18,105 nt of DNA from an uncultured Collinsella sp. (lineage in GTDB: Bacteria > Actinomycetota > Coriobacteriia > Coriobacteriales > Coriobacteriaceae). The stretch's first letter is position 1. The number at the start of each line of letters is the position of its first letter. Positions 6,733 through 13,438 of the stretch are shown here, piece after piece. The notes beneath the pieces were generated by a model, which saw only the letters and a program-made list of their open reading frames with translations, did no database searches and had not been told where the DNA came from. A program made the position numbers and the translations under genes. Where the stretch lies: assembly GCA_902474645.1 (NCBI GenBank), contig CABRWN010000023.1:1-18105 (forward strand), read 5' to 3'.

Positions 6733-8808
6733 ATGAGATTCTCGATTATTAGCGAGATCCCCGGCAGGACCCGTCTTCAATTGGCGGGTCCTGTGCCAGA
6801 GAGCGATCTCGATGCACTTCTTAAGCTTGGCGGCGACATCGATGGCGTGCACAAGGTGCGCGTGTATGGCCGCATTGGTCAGATGGCGCTCGAATACGAC
6901 GAGTCGCGCCGCGCAAGCGTACTCGACGCCCTGGGCGCACTCGATGCTCAAGCTATCGCCGATGCCAAGTCGGGCTACGTGATGCAACTCGAGCCGCGCA
7001 AGCACAAACTCGTTATGGACCTGGCGACACTCGTCGGTGCCCATTACGCACGCCGCTGGTTCCTGCCGACGCCTCTGCGTGCGGTGTTTGTCGTGGCCGG
7101 TTACATGGCATTTTTGCGCGCTGCCCTTCATGAGCTGGCGCAGCCGCGCCTGACCGTTCCCGTGCTCGACGCTTCGGCCATCGGCATTTCGTTCGTCAAG
7201 CGTGATGTCGACACCGCGGGCCAGACGATGTTCCTGCTCAACGTGGGCGAGCTGCTCGAGGACTACACCCGCGCCATGAGCGAAAACGAGCTCATCAACT
7301 CGCTGCTCGATGTGCCCGACAAGGCGCAAAAGGTCGTCGGCGATACCGAGGTAAGCGTTGCCGCGACCGAGCTTGAGCCCGGCGATCTGGTCGCCGTGCG
7401 CACCGGCATGTCCATCTGCATCGACGGCGTGGTCGAGCAGGGGAGCGCCATGGTCAACCAGGCGACCCTGACCGGCGAGCCGCTGGCTGTCGAGCGCAGC
7501 GCAGGCGACGACGTGTTCGCCGGCACCGTCGTGGAAGACGGCAGCATCTTGGTGCGCGTGCGCGCCAACACGGCGCAGACCAAGCTGCGCTCGATCGTCT
7601 CGCTCGTGCAGACCGCCGACTCACTCAAGTCCGAGGGCCAGTCGCACATGGAGGACCTTGCCAACAAGATCGTCCCGTGGAACTTCCTGCTCGCGGGCCT
7701 GGTTGCGCTTACCACCCGCAGCCTCATCAAGACCTCAGCGGCACTGATGGTCGACTACTCGTGCGCACTCAAGCTTACGGGCTCCGTCGCCGTCATGACT
7801 GCCATGAGCGACGCCGCCAAGATGGGCGTGATGGTCAAGGGCGCCAAGTATTTTGAGTCGTTTGCCAAGGCCGACACCATTGTGTTTGATAAGACCGGTA
7901 CGCTGACCGAGGCCCAGCCGCGTCTAGCTTGCGTGCTCACGACCGATGGCTGGAGCGAGGACGAGATTCTGCGCCTTTCTGCCTGTCTGGAGGAGCATTT
8001 CCCGCATCCGGTGGCACGTGCCGTGGTCAACGCCGCCCGCGAGCGCGGGCTCGAGCACCGCGAGCGCCATGCCGCCGTCGAGTACATCGTGGCGCACGGC
8101 ATCGCTTCGTCCATCGAAGGACGTCGCGCCATCATCGGTTCCGCGCACTTTGTATTTGAGGACGAGGGCGCGCAGCTCGAGTCCGACATCAAGGAACGCA
8201 TTGAGTCCCAGATGCAGGGCTTGTCGCCGCTGTATCTGGCGGTCGATGGCACCGTTGTGGGCGTGCTCGGTATCGAGGACCCGCTTAAGCCCGGGGTCCA
8301 CGAGGCCATCGCCGACTTGCACGCGTTGGGCGTTAAGCACGTGGTCATGCTCACGGGCGACTCGGAGCGTACGGCCGAGCGCATTGCTCGCGAGGCAGGT
8401 GTCGACGAGTTTAAGGCCGAGCTGCTGCCCGAGGACAAGTACGCGTATGTTGAGCGCATTAAGGGCGAGGGGCGCCACGTTGCCATGGTGGGCGACGGCG
8501 TCAACGATTCGCCGGCGCTCGGTTTGGCCGACGTGGGCCTGGCGATGGGCGGTGGAAGCGACATCGCCAAGGAGGTCGCCGATATCATCCTGACCGATAC
8601 GGATCTCGCCGCGATCGTGCGCCTGCGCCGCATGAGCCAGGGACTCATCGATCGTCTGACGAGCTCGTATTCCAAGGTGATGCTCACCAACTCAGCGCTT
8701 TTGGCGCTTGGCATTACCGGCGCGATTACCCCGCAGACGTCGTCGCTGCTGCACAACGGCTCAACGATCGCCTACAGCCTGGGCAACGCGAAGGCTTACC
8801 TGCGTTAA
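6733..8808 (+). CDS. Heavy-metal-type P-type ATPase (P1B-like) with YSC in place of CPC
   Basis: The 691-residue pump has an N-terminal domain (about 1-75) that looks like an HMA fold without the metal-binding CxxC. Then follow the actuator motif TGEP (247-250), the phosphorylation motif DKTGTLT with D386, an HP motif (425-426) and GDGVNDSP (587-594). In the membrane helix where metal pumps have CPC, this protein reads DYSCALKL, so the proline is replaced (Y342-S343-C344). Such SCALKL variants are familiar in gut anaerobes, but the ion carried is not certain; Mn, Fe or Zn export are all possible. The start has only a weak ribosome binding site (TAGG), consistent with coupling to the small gene 18 bases upstream. 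A strong hairpin terminator follows. Confidence 0.88.
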   Translation: MRFSIISEIPGRTRLQLAGPVPESDLDALLKLGGDIDGVHKVRVYGRIGQMALEYDESRRASVLDALGALDAQAIADAKSGYVMQLEPRKHKLVMDLATLVGAHYARRWFLPTPLRAVFVVAGYMAFLRAALHELAQPRLTVPVLDASAIGISFVKRDVDTAGQTMFLLNVGELLEDYTRAMSENELINSLLDVPDKAQKVVGDTEVSVAATELEPGDLVAVRTGMSICIDGVVEQGSAMVNQATLTGEPLAVERSAGDDVFAGTVVEDGSILVRVRANTAQTKLRSIVSLVQTADSLKSEGQSHMEDLANKIVPWNFLLAGLVALTTRSLIKTSAALMVDYSCALKLTGSVAVMTAMSDAAKMGVMVKGAKYFESFAKADTIVFDKTGTLTEAQPRLACVLTTDGWSEDEILRLSACLEEHFPHPVARAVVNAARERGLEHRERHAAVEYIVAHGIASSIEGRRAIIGSAHFVFEDEGAQLESDIKERIESQMQGLSPLYLAVDGTVVGVLGIEDPLKPGVHEAIADLHALGVKHVVMLTGDSERTAERIAREAGVDEFKAELLPEDKYAYVERIKGEGRHVAMVGDGVNDSPALGLADVGLAMGGGSDIAKEVADIILTDTDLAAIVRLRRMSQGLIDRLTSSYSKVMLTNSALLALGITGAITPQTSSLLHNGSTIAYSLGNAKAYLR

Positions 8809-8832
8809 CAGGCGTGTTCGCCTACATTATCT

Positions 8833-8878
8833 GGCCTGCTCCCGGACGGCATCGGTGTCGTCTGGGCGCAGGCCTTTT
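8833..8878 (+). terminator. Terminator of the metal-ATPase operon
   Basis: GGCCTGC (8833-8839) pairs with GCAGGCC (8868-8874), and CCCGGACG (8841-8848) pairs inside it with CGTCTGGG (8859-8866, one G-T pair). TTTT follows directly. Confidence 0.8.
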
Positions 8879-8882
8879 GCAT

Positions 8883-8930
8883 TTGACCATTTGCTAGCTT
8901 CTCTATATAGTGTTGCTAGCGGTGCTAGCA
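8883..8930 (+). promoter_or_regulatory. Promoter and operator of the toxin-antitoxin operon
   Basis: TTGACC (8883-8888) and TATAGT (8906-8911) are 17 bases apart, each one mismatch from consensus. The palindrome GCTAGC occurs three times: at 8893-8898 in the spacer, and at 8915-8920 and 8924-8929 around and after the expected start of transcription. Ribbon-helix-helix antitoxins bind repeated short palindromes and repress their own operon, so these are the likely sites. Confidence 0.75.
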
Positions 8931-8951
8931 TTTGAAGGGAGCGGGATCGAC

Positions 8952-9305
8952 GTGGGTGCTGTTAGCGGCATGGCGCAGGTGAACGTTCGCGTGGATCGCC
9001 AGGTCAAGAACCGTGCCGAGGAGGCACTGCGGCTTTCGGGCGGGTCACTGCCCGAGCTCATCAAAAAGGTGGTGGCCAAGGTCGCGCAGGGTGGCGGGCA
9101 GTGCGAGGAAGTGCTTGCGGCCGTCGACGACCGGCAGCAGACCGTCGCGCCCGATACTCCGTTCGCCGCATCATGGGCAGCGGCAGACCGGCTTTATGCA
9201 GATATGGGCATCGCTGCGTCGCCTGTATCCGACGATCGCGGTTGGGACGCAATCTATTCCGAAGCCATGGATGAGCATTATCGCCAAAAGGGGATGGTCC
9301 AGTGA
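8952..9305 (+). CDS. Ribbon-helix-helix antitoxin (RelB/DinJ-like)
   Basis: The 117-residue protein has an N-terminal beta strand and two helices of ribbon-helix-helix form (AQVNVRVDRQVKNRAEEAL, then LPELIKKVVAKVA), as in RelB/DinJ antitoxins. The C-terminal part (DDRGWDAIYSEAMDEHYRQ) is acidic and would wrap the toxin. GTG 8952 is chosen because AAGGGAG (8935-8941) lies 10 bases upstream; ATG 8970 would be 28 bases away, and an earlier in-frame GTG at 8910 lies inside the -10 box. The toxin gene overlaps its end by four bases (GTGA). The DNA-binding half is expected to repress the promoter with three GCTAGC sites. Confidence 0.8.
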   Translation: MGAVSGMAQVNVRVDRQVKNRAEEALRLSGGSLPELIKKVVAKVAQGGGQCEEVLAAVDDRQQTVAPDTPFAASWAAADRLYADMGIAASPVSDDRGWDAIYSEAMDEHYRQKGMVQ

Positions 9306-9817
9306 GCGGGACGCCTCTCAAGATCATGGTAGACGCCAATGTATGGGTCGATTCGTTTTGCGTCGACCATGCCGAGTCGCTTGCCGCGCGTGCGTTTATT
9401 GGGCAGGCGACGGAGACGGGGGCGTTGCTGTTCTTTCCGGTTCATATCGCTAAGGACGTGCTGTACGTTGTCCAACACGAGCTGAAACATAGCGTTCTTG
9501 CCAACGGGGGAGCGCTCGACGAGGCTTCTGCCCGTGCAATTGGCGATGCGGCGTTGGCGTTTGTTCGGAATATGACCGAAAACGCCACGGCCGTGGGCGC
9601 TGATGCATCCGATCTGTGGCTAGCCGACAAATATCTGACGCTCCATCGCGATTACGAGGACAACTTGGTGCTCGCCGCGTGCAAGCGCGCACAGGTCGAT
9701 TACTTGGTGACCAACGATCGCAAGCTGCTCGAACATGCCGATCTTGCAGCAAAGACCCCGCGCCAAATGATGCCGATTCTTGCTTTGGCCGAACGCGGTG
9801 GCGCGGCTATCGGTTGA
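9302..9817 (+). CDS. PIN-domain toxin (VapC-like ribonuclease)
   Basis: The 171-residue protein has a PIN fold pattern: MVDANVWVD with D11 near the start, DYEDN with D117 and D120, and LVTNDRKLL with D139, which would supply the Mg-binding acidic site. PIN toxins are Mg-dependent RNases that cut tRNA, rRNA or mRNA. At 171 residues it is longer than typical VapC (about 130), and resembles the PIN_3-like group. It starts at GTG 9302 inside the antitoxin stop codon, so translation is coupled. Pairing of a PIN toxin with a RelB/DinJ-like antitoxin is less usual than with VapB. A hairpin stands after the stop. Confidence 0.85.
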   Translation: MSGTPLKIMVDANVWVDSFCVDHAESLAARAFIGQATETGALLFFPVHIAKDVLYVVQHELKHSVLANGGALDEASARAIGDAALAFVRNMTENATAVGADASDLWLADKYLTLHRDYEDNLVLAACKRAQVDYLVTNDRKLLEHADLAAKTPRQMMPILALAERGGAAIG

Positions 9818-9829
9818 CGCGAACTGTTT

Positions 9830-9866
9830 GCGGGCCTCTTGGACGACGATACGCCAAGGGGCCCGC
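9830..9866. terminator. Hairpin between the convergent toxin gene and the 144-residue gene
   Basis: GCGGGCCTCTTGG (9830-9842) pairs with CCAAGGGGCCCGC (9854-9866) over 13 bp with one G-T pair and an 11-base loop. It stands between two converging genes. There is no good T tract on either strand, so it may be a weak bidirectional terminator. Confidence 0.55.
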
Positions 9867-9875
9867 GTCTGCTAT

Positions 9876-10310
9876 TTACAAAAGCGCGGCCTTGATGATG
9901 GGGGCTTCGGCGAGCTTTTCGGCAGCCTTTTCATCGGAGTCGTTTAGTGCTGCCAGGCTGCGGTAGACCCACTCGTTGACTTGGGTGTTCTTGACGCCTG
10001 CGGTCTGCATAAGGGCGCCTACCTCGCGGATTGCTGCGAGCAGATCGGCCTTGGGACCCGCGAGCTCGACCTGGATGCCGTGGTAGGCGGTCACGCCGCG
10101 GTTCTCACTCACGTGGTCGATAAAGCCCTCGACGGTCTCAAGCTGCTGGGCGAGAGCTGCATCATTGTCAGCGTCCAGCGCGACGAGTGCGTTCGAAACC
10201 GTGAGGGCGGGATGTCCGCACGGTACAAAGCCCTCGATGACATCCATAGCTTCGGTAATGGTTGAGCCCAGGCCTGCGAGGGCATTGACGAGTTGCTGTT
10301 TGGTATCCAT
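9876..10310 (-). CDS. Unrecognised 144-residue soluble protein
   Basis: I do not recognise this protein. It has no signal peptide or membrane segment and looks mostly helical and acidic. Visible landmarks are GFVPCGHPALTVSNALVALD (27-46), a central HGIQVELAGPKADLL, a GVKNTQVNEWVYRSL stretch, and a charged C terminus. The single Cys31 lies beside His33, not in a metal-site spacing. The start is well supported: AAGGACC lies just upstream of ATG 10310. It faces the toxin gene tail to tail and is divergent from the tmRNA gene, so it appears to be a single-gene unit. It is a real gene judged by its ribosome binding site, codon pattern and clean position. No function is claimed. Confidence 0.75.
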   Translation of the reverse strand: MDTKQQLVNALAGLGSTITEAMDVIEGFVPCGHPALTVSNALVALDADNDAALAQQLETVEGFIDHVSENRGVTAYHGIQVELAGPKADLLAAIREVGALMQTAGVKNTQVNEWVYRSLAALNDSDEKAAEKLAEAPIIKAALL

Positions 10311-10375
10311 AACGGTCCTTTTGACGGGTCAATTTTGCTTGGCGAAAATATACGTGACGCGATCGGTAGCAAAAG

Positions 10376-10451
10376 TGTGAAGTGCGGCGCACATTGGGGT
10401 CTTCACAGCTCGTGCATAGAACAGCTGTCCGCTTTCAGAACGTGGTAAGAT
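10376..10451 (+). promoter_or_regulatory. ssrA: Predicted extended -10 promoter of the tmRNA gene
   Basis: TGGTAAGAT (10443-10451) is a -10 box TAAGAT preceded by TGN, the extended -10 form; the -35 region is poor. An inverted repeat TGTGAAG (10376-10382) with CTTCACA (10401-10407) lies upstream, between the divergent genes. Transcription from here would give a precursor with a 5' leader of about 90 nt. Confidence 0.5.
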
Positions 10452-10463
10452 AACACTCCACAA

Positions 10464-10546
10464 GCGGGGTTCGCCCCGCATGTTCCTTGAAAAGTCGACG
10501 GGTGTTGGGTGCTCGTGCCCAATGCCATCCAGACTTTCCCGGCATT
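10464..10546 (+). promoter_or_regulatory. Structured 5' leader of the tmRNA precursor
   Basis: GCGGGG-TTCG-CCCCGC (10464-10479) is a hairpin with a TTCG loop. Downstream, AATGCC (10521-10526) can pair either with the GGTGTTGGG side upstream (TTGGG/CCCAA core) or with GGCATT (10541-10546), so two folds exclude each other. The second fold ends one base before the mature 5' end at 10548 and may guide processing. Confidence 0.4.
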
Positions 10547-10547
10547 C

Positions 10548-10911
10548 GGGGGCGACTGGTTTCGACACGATAGCTCTGAGAGAGGAAGCAAGCCGAGGTC
10601 TCCTCGCCTCGTTAAACAGGGGTACCGTCAAATTGAATTGACAACAACTCTTCTTTTGAGCCTATGGCTCTCGCTGCTTAGTTTATAGCGGCGCGTCAAC
10701 CCGGTGATTTCCCCGACACCGGCGCGACGTCATGTTAGGGGAATGCTCCTGCGCACGTAATCGGTATGGCGCAGGCTAAGACCGAACCGGTTAGGACGCC
10801 GCGAGCGTGTCGCTGCGCGCAAAGCGTCCGAGACTAAACCAGCGACTGAGCTTGGAGATGCCAATCAGGGGGCTTTCGTGGACCGGAGTTCGATTCTCCG
10901 CGCCTCCACCA
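10548..10911 (+). ncRNA. ssrA: tmRNA (transfer-messenger RNA), one-piece form
   Basis: The 5' end GGGGGCGACTGGTTTCGAC is the conserved tmRNA start. GGGGGCG (10548-10554) pairs with CGCCTCC (10901-10907) as a seven-pair acceptor stem with one G-T pair, and discriminator A plus CCA (10908-10911) are encoded. The T arm is GGAG-TTCGATT-CTCC (10885-10899). The tag frame (10640-10681) ends in ALAA and a stop. tmRNA with SmpB rescues stalled ribosomes and marks the unfinished protein for proteolysis. Length 364 nt is normal for a one-piece molecule. A strong terminator follows nine bases later. The 3' end is a frequent integration site for mobile elements, which bears on the repeats downstream. Confidence 0.97.
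10640..10681 (+). other. tmRNA proteolysis tag frame
   Basis: Reading from GAC at 10640 gives DNNSSFEPMALAA and TAG. In the same frame TGA stands at 10634-10636, so the resume codon must lie at or after 10637; GAC 10640 is the likeliest. The ALAA ending is the usual protease-recognised end. Confidence 0.8.
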
Positions 10912-10919
10912 TAAGTAAC

Positions 10920-10958
10920 AGGCAGGTAGATATTCGTATCTACCTGCCTTTTTATTTC
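10920..10958 (+). terminator. Rho-independent terminator of the tmRNA gene
   Basis: AGGCAGGTAGATA (10920-10932) and its perfect complement (10937-10949) close a TTCG loop, followed by TTTTATTTC. Confidence 0.95.
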
Positions 10959-10966
10959 TAGTCCGC

Positions 10967-11101
10967 ACCGCGGAGAATCGAACTCTATGCAGGGCGCGAG
11001 CGTTAAGCAAACGCGGAGCGTTTGTAGCGAGCGGGCGAGGGCGCCGGCAGGCGGCCGAAGCCGGCGCGCGTTCGCGAAGCGAACGCGCGGATTCTCCGCG
11101 C
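10967..11101. repeat. Multi-hairpin element with ends copied from the tmRNA 3' region
   Basis: CGCGGAGAATC (10969-10979) and GATTCTCCGCG (11090-11100) are an 11-bp terminal inverted repeat. The left end extends to CGCGGAGAATCGAACTC, the exact reverse complement of the tmRNA T arm and acceptor strand (17 bases); the right end matches the same tmRNA segment directly (12 bases). Enclosed are three perfect hairpins: CAAACGC-GGA-GCGTTTG (11008-11024), GCGCCGGC-N11-GCCGGCGC (11041-11067) and CGCGCGTTCGC-GAA-GCGAACGCGCG (11065-11089). No gene is seen in it. A mobile or integration-derived element is inferred. Confidence 0.7.
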
Positions 11102-11177
11102 AAACTATCAGCTCAATATGGATGCGATGTTTATCGAATCTCAGCCGGTCATGCGCCGCATCAACGGATCCCCCCGT

Positions 11178-11225
11178 ACCGCGGAGAATCGAACTCTATG
11201 CAGGGCGCGAGCGTCAAGCAAACGC
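11178..11225. repeat. Second, truncated copy of the tmRNA-like repeat
   Basis: These 48 bases match 10967-11014 at all but one position, 211 bases apart in the same orientation. It again carries the 17-base reverse copy of the tmRNA 3' end, but the hairpins and right end of the first copy are missing. Confidence 0.85.
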
Positions 11226-11240
11226 TACGGCAACGCAGGG

Positions 11241-11317
11241 TGGGACGCGCTTTCCCAATGGCGGCCCAAGCGGAAACCGCATCCCGGAATCCCGCCTCAA
11301 ACTGGGACACACTTTCC
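11241..11317 (+). repeat. Short direct repeat TGGGACRCRCTTTCC
   Basis: TGGGACGCGCTTTCC (11241-11255) and TGGGACACACTTTCC (11303-11317) differ at two positions. They lie in the gene-free stretch before the patatin gene. No promoter or other site is evident in the rest of 11226-11390. Confidence 0.4.
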
Positions 11318-11404
11318 GCTTCACTTGCCGCCTCGAAAAACCTGCGCTCTCGCCATCCCAAAACTGGGTAGAAGAAAGCCAAAACGCAATCGCAGGAGGT
11401 CAAT

Positions 11405-12283
11405 ATGACTGCAGAAGATAAGGCAAAGAACGCCGGCAAGGTCGCGCTCGTCTTGGAGGGCGGCAGCTTCCGCGGGCAATTTACCGCGGGCGTGCTCGAC
11501 GTTCTCATGGAGGCTGGCGTCGAGATTCCGGCTGTCTACGGTGTATCGGCCGGCGCCCTCAACGGCGTGAACTACAAGTCGCACCAGATCGGCCGTGCCA
11601 ACCGCATCAACCTGGCTTTCTGCAACGACAACCGCTTCATGGGCGCCGCATCGTTTGCGTCCACGGGCTCCATTGTGGGTTACGACTTTATCTTCAACGA
11701 TGTCCAGGACCGCCTGGATCCCTTTGACAACGAGACGTTCGACGCGAGCCCCATCGAGATGTACGCCGTCGCGACGGACATGCTCTTTGGAACCGCCACG
11801 TACCTCCCGGTCAAAAGCGCCGTACTTGACCTCGATGCCGTGCGCGCATCGACCTCGTTGCCGCTGGTGACGCCGCCGGTCGAGATCGACGGGCACAAAT
11901 ACGTCGACGGCGGCGTAGCCGATTCGGTCCCCATCGAGCATGTGCTCGAGGAGGCGGGCTTCGATCGCGCGGTTGTCATTGTCACGCAGGACCGCTCGTA
12001 CGAGAAAAAGCCCTACGAGTTTATGCCGGCCGCGCGTGCGCGTTATGCCGACTACCCCTATCTGCTCGAGGCTATCGAGACGCGCCACGACCGTTACAAC
12101 ATCCAGCGCATGCACCTGTGGAAGTATGAGCGCGAGGGTCGTGCGTTGGTCGTCGCTCCGCAAAAGCCGGTCGAGGTCGGTCATGTCGAGCACGATTCGG
12201 CAAAGCTTTTGGATCTGTATATTCAGGGCCGCCAGGAGGCAAAGCGCCTGCTTGCGGAAATCCAAGAGTTCGTTGAACGCTAG
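11405..12283 (+). CDS. Patatin-like phospholipase
   Basis: The 292-residue protein is a complete bacterial patatin-like hydrolase. The oxyanion loop is GGSFRG (19-24), the nucleophile elbow is GVSAG with S48, and the catalytic aspartate lies in DGG at D168, giving the Ser-Asp dyad. Such enzymes release fatty acids from lipids; the true substrate is not shown here. No signal peptide is seen, so it should act in the cytoplasm or at the inner membrane face. AGGAGGT (11394-11400) is a perfect ribosome binding site four bases before the ATG. The gene stands alone between the repeat region and rplM; its own promoter is not clear. Confidence 0.9.
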   Translation: MTAEDKAKNAGKVALVLEGGSFRGQFTAGVLDVLMEAGVEIPAVYGVSAGALNGVNYKSHQIGRANRINLAFCNDNRFMGAASFASTGSIVGYDFIFNDVQDRLDPFDNETFDASPIEMYAVATDMLFGTATYLPVKSAVLDLDAVRASTSLPLVTPPVEIDGHKYVDGGVADSVPIEHVLEEAGFDRAVVIVTQDRSYEKKPYEFMPAARARYADYPYLLEAIETRHDRYNIQRMHLWKYEREGRALVVAPQKPVEVGHVEHDSAKLLDLYIQGRQEAKRLLAEIQEFVER

Positions 12284-12383
12284 CGACGGCGAACCCTCAA
12301 AAAATGACAACAACTAAAGAGCTGGAAAAATCACGGCTCGTGGATGACATGTGCAGAAACTCTGGTCGGAGCCAAAATACCTG

Positions 12384-12411
12384 TTGACTCGTACGGCGAG
12401 CGGGGTAATAT
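12384..12411 (+). promoter_or_regulatory. Predicted promoter of the rplM-rpsI operon
   Basis: TTGACT (12384-12389) and TAATAT (12406-12411) are 16 bases apart. Transcription would begin near 12418 and leave a leader of about 60 nt with a small CAGAG/CTCTG hairpin (12426-12445). Confidence 0.6.
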
Positions 12412-12477
12412 GGACGGGTTACTTGCAGAGCCCCGTGAATCTCTGTAACAACACGTACTGTACATGGAGGAGTCTAA

Positions 12478-12921
12478 GTGATTTCGAAATCGACTCACTA
12501 CGCCAAGCAGGGCGAGGTCCAGCGCAACTGGGTTCTCGTCGACGCCGATGGTGCTGTCCTGGGCCGTCTTGCCACCCAGATCGCAATGATCCTGCGCGGT
12601 AAGAACAAGCCCCAGTTCACGCCCAACAGCGACTGCGGCGACTTCGTTGTCGTCATCAACGCCGATAAGGTCCAGCTTACCGGTAACAAGGCCGACACGA
12701 AGACCTATTATCGCCACAGCGGCTACAACGGCGGCCTCAAGGCTGAGAGCTTCCGCCAGGCTATGGAGAAGCACCCGGAGAAGGTCATCGAGCGCGCCGT
12801 TCGCGGCATGCTGCCCAAGACCACCCTCGGCCGTGCCCAGATGACCAAGCTTAAGGTCTACGCTGGTGCCGAGCATCCGCATGCTGCCCAGAACCCCACG
12901 AAGATTGAGCTGGAGGCTTAA
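12478..12921 (+). CDS. rplM: 50S ribosomal protein L13
   Basis: The 147-residue protein shows L13 hallmarks: WVLVDADGAVLGRLATQIA (residues 17-35), GDFVVVINADKVQLTG, the KTYYRHSGYNGGLK stretch, and RAVRGMLPKTTLGR. Length fits the family (about 142-150). L13 is an early-assembling protein of the large subunit. The start is GTG 12478, set by GGAGGAG nine bases upstream of it. rpsI follows after two bases, the nearly universal bacterial pair, so both subunits are made together. Confidence 0.97.
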   Translation: MISKSTHYAKQGEVQRNWVLVDADGAVLGRLATQIAMILRGKNKPQFTPNSDCGDFVVVINADKVQLTGNKADTKTYYRHSGYNGGLKAESFRQAMEKHPEKVIERAVRGMLPKTTLGRAQMTKLKVYAGAEHPHAAQNPTKIELEA

Positions 12922-12923
12922 AG

Positions 12924-13319
<396 letters not shown>

Positions 13320-13352
13320 GGTTTTATCTCCTTTCGAGATACAATGTACAAG

Positions 13353-13390
13353 CCCTGCCGATTCCTCGGCGGGTCCCGCTTTTCTTTTTC
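13353..13390 (+). terminator. Terminator after rpsI
   Basis: CCTGCCGA (13354-13361) pairs with TCGGCGGG (13366-13373) over eight pairs with one G-T, loop TTCC. A T-rich tract (CTTTTCTTTTT) begins five bases later. Confidence 0.75.
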
Positions 13391-13438
13391 GACTAGGGTG
13401 GGCGGTTGCATATCGCCTGCTAGGGAAGGAGCGATCCT

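Noticed and set aside
10967..10990. Possible minus-strand tRNA because of a T-arm-like sequence
   Set aside because: No acceptor stem, D arm or anticodon arm can be formed; only the tmRNA-like T arm piece is present.
10834..11103. 89-residue minus-strand frame with WWRRGESNSGPRKP
   Set aside because: This is the usual artefact of translating the reverse complement of a tRNA/tmRNA 3' end; it covers the tmRNA and its terminator.
10987..11421. 144-residue plus-strand frame over the repeat region
   Set aside because: It crosses the hairpins and both repeat copies, has low-complexity Arg/Ser-rich sequence, no ribosome binding site, and overlaps the patatin start.
12414..12445. Possible pseudoknot in the rplM leader (ACGGG/CCCGT and CAGAG/CTCTG)
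   Set aside because: The first strand lies upstream of the expected transcript start, and five-pair stems are likely by chance.
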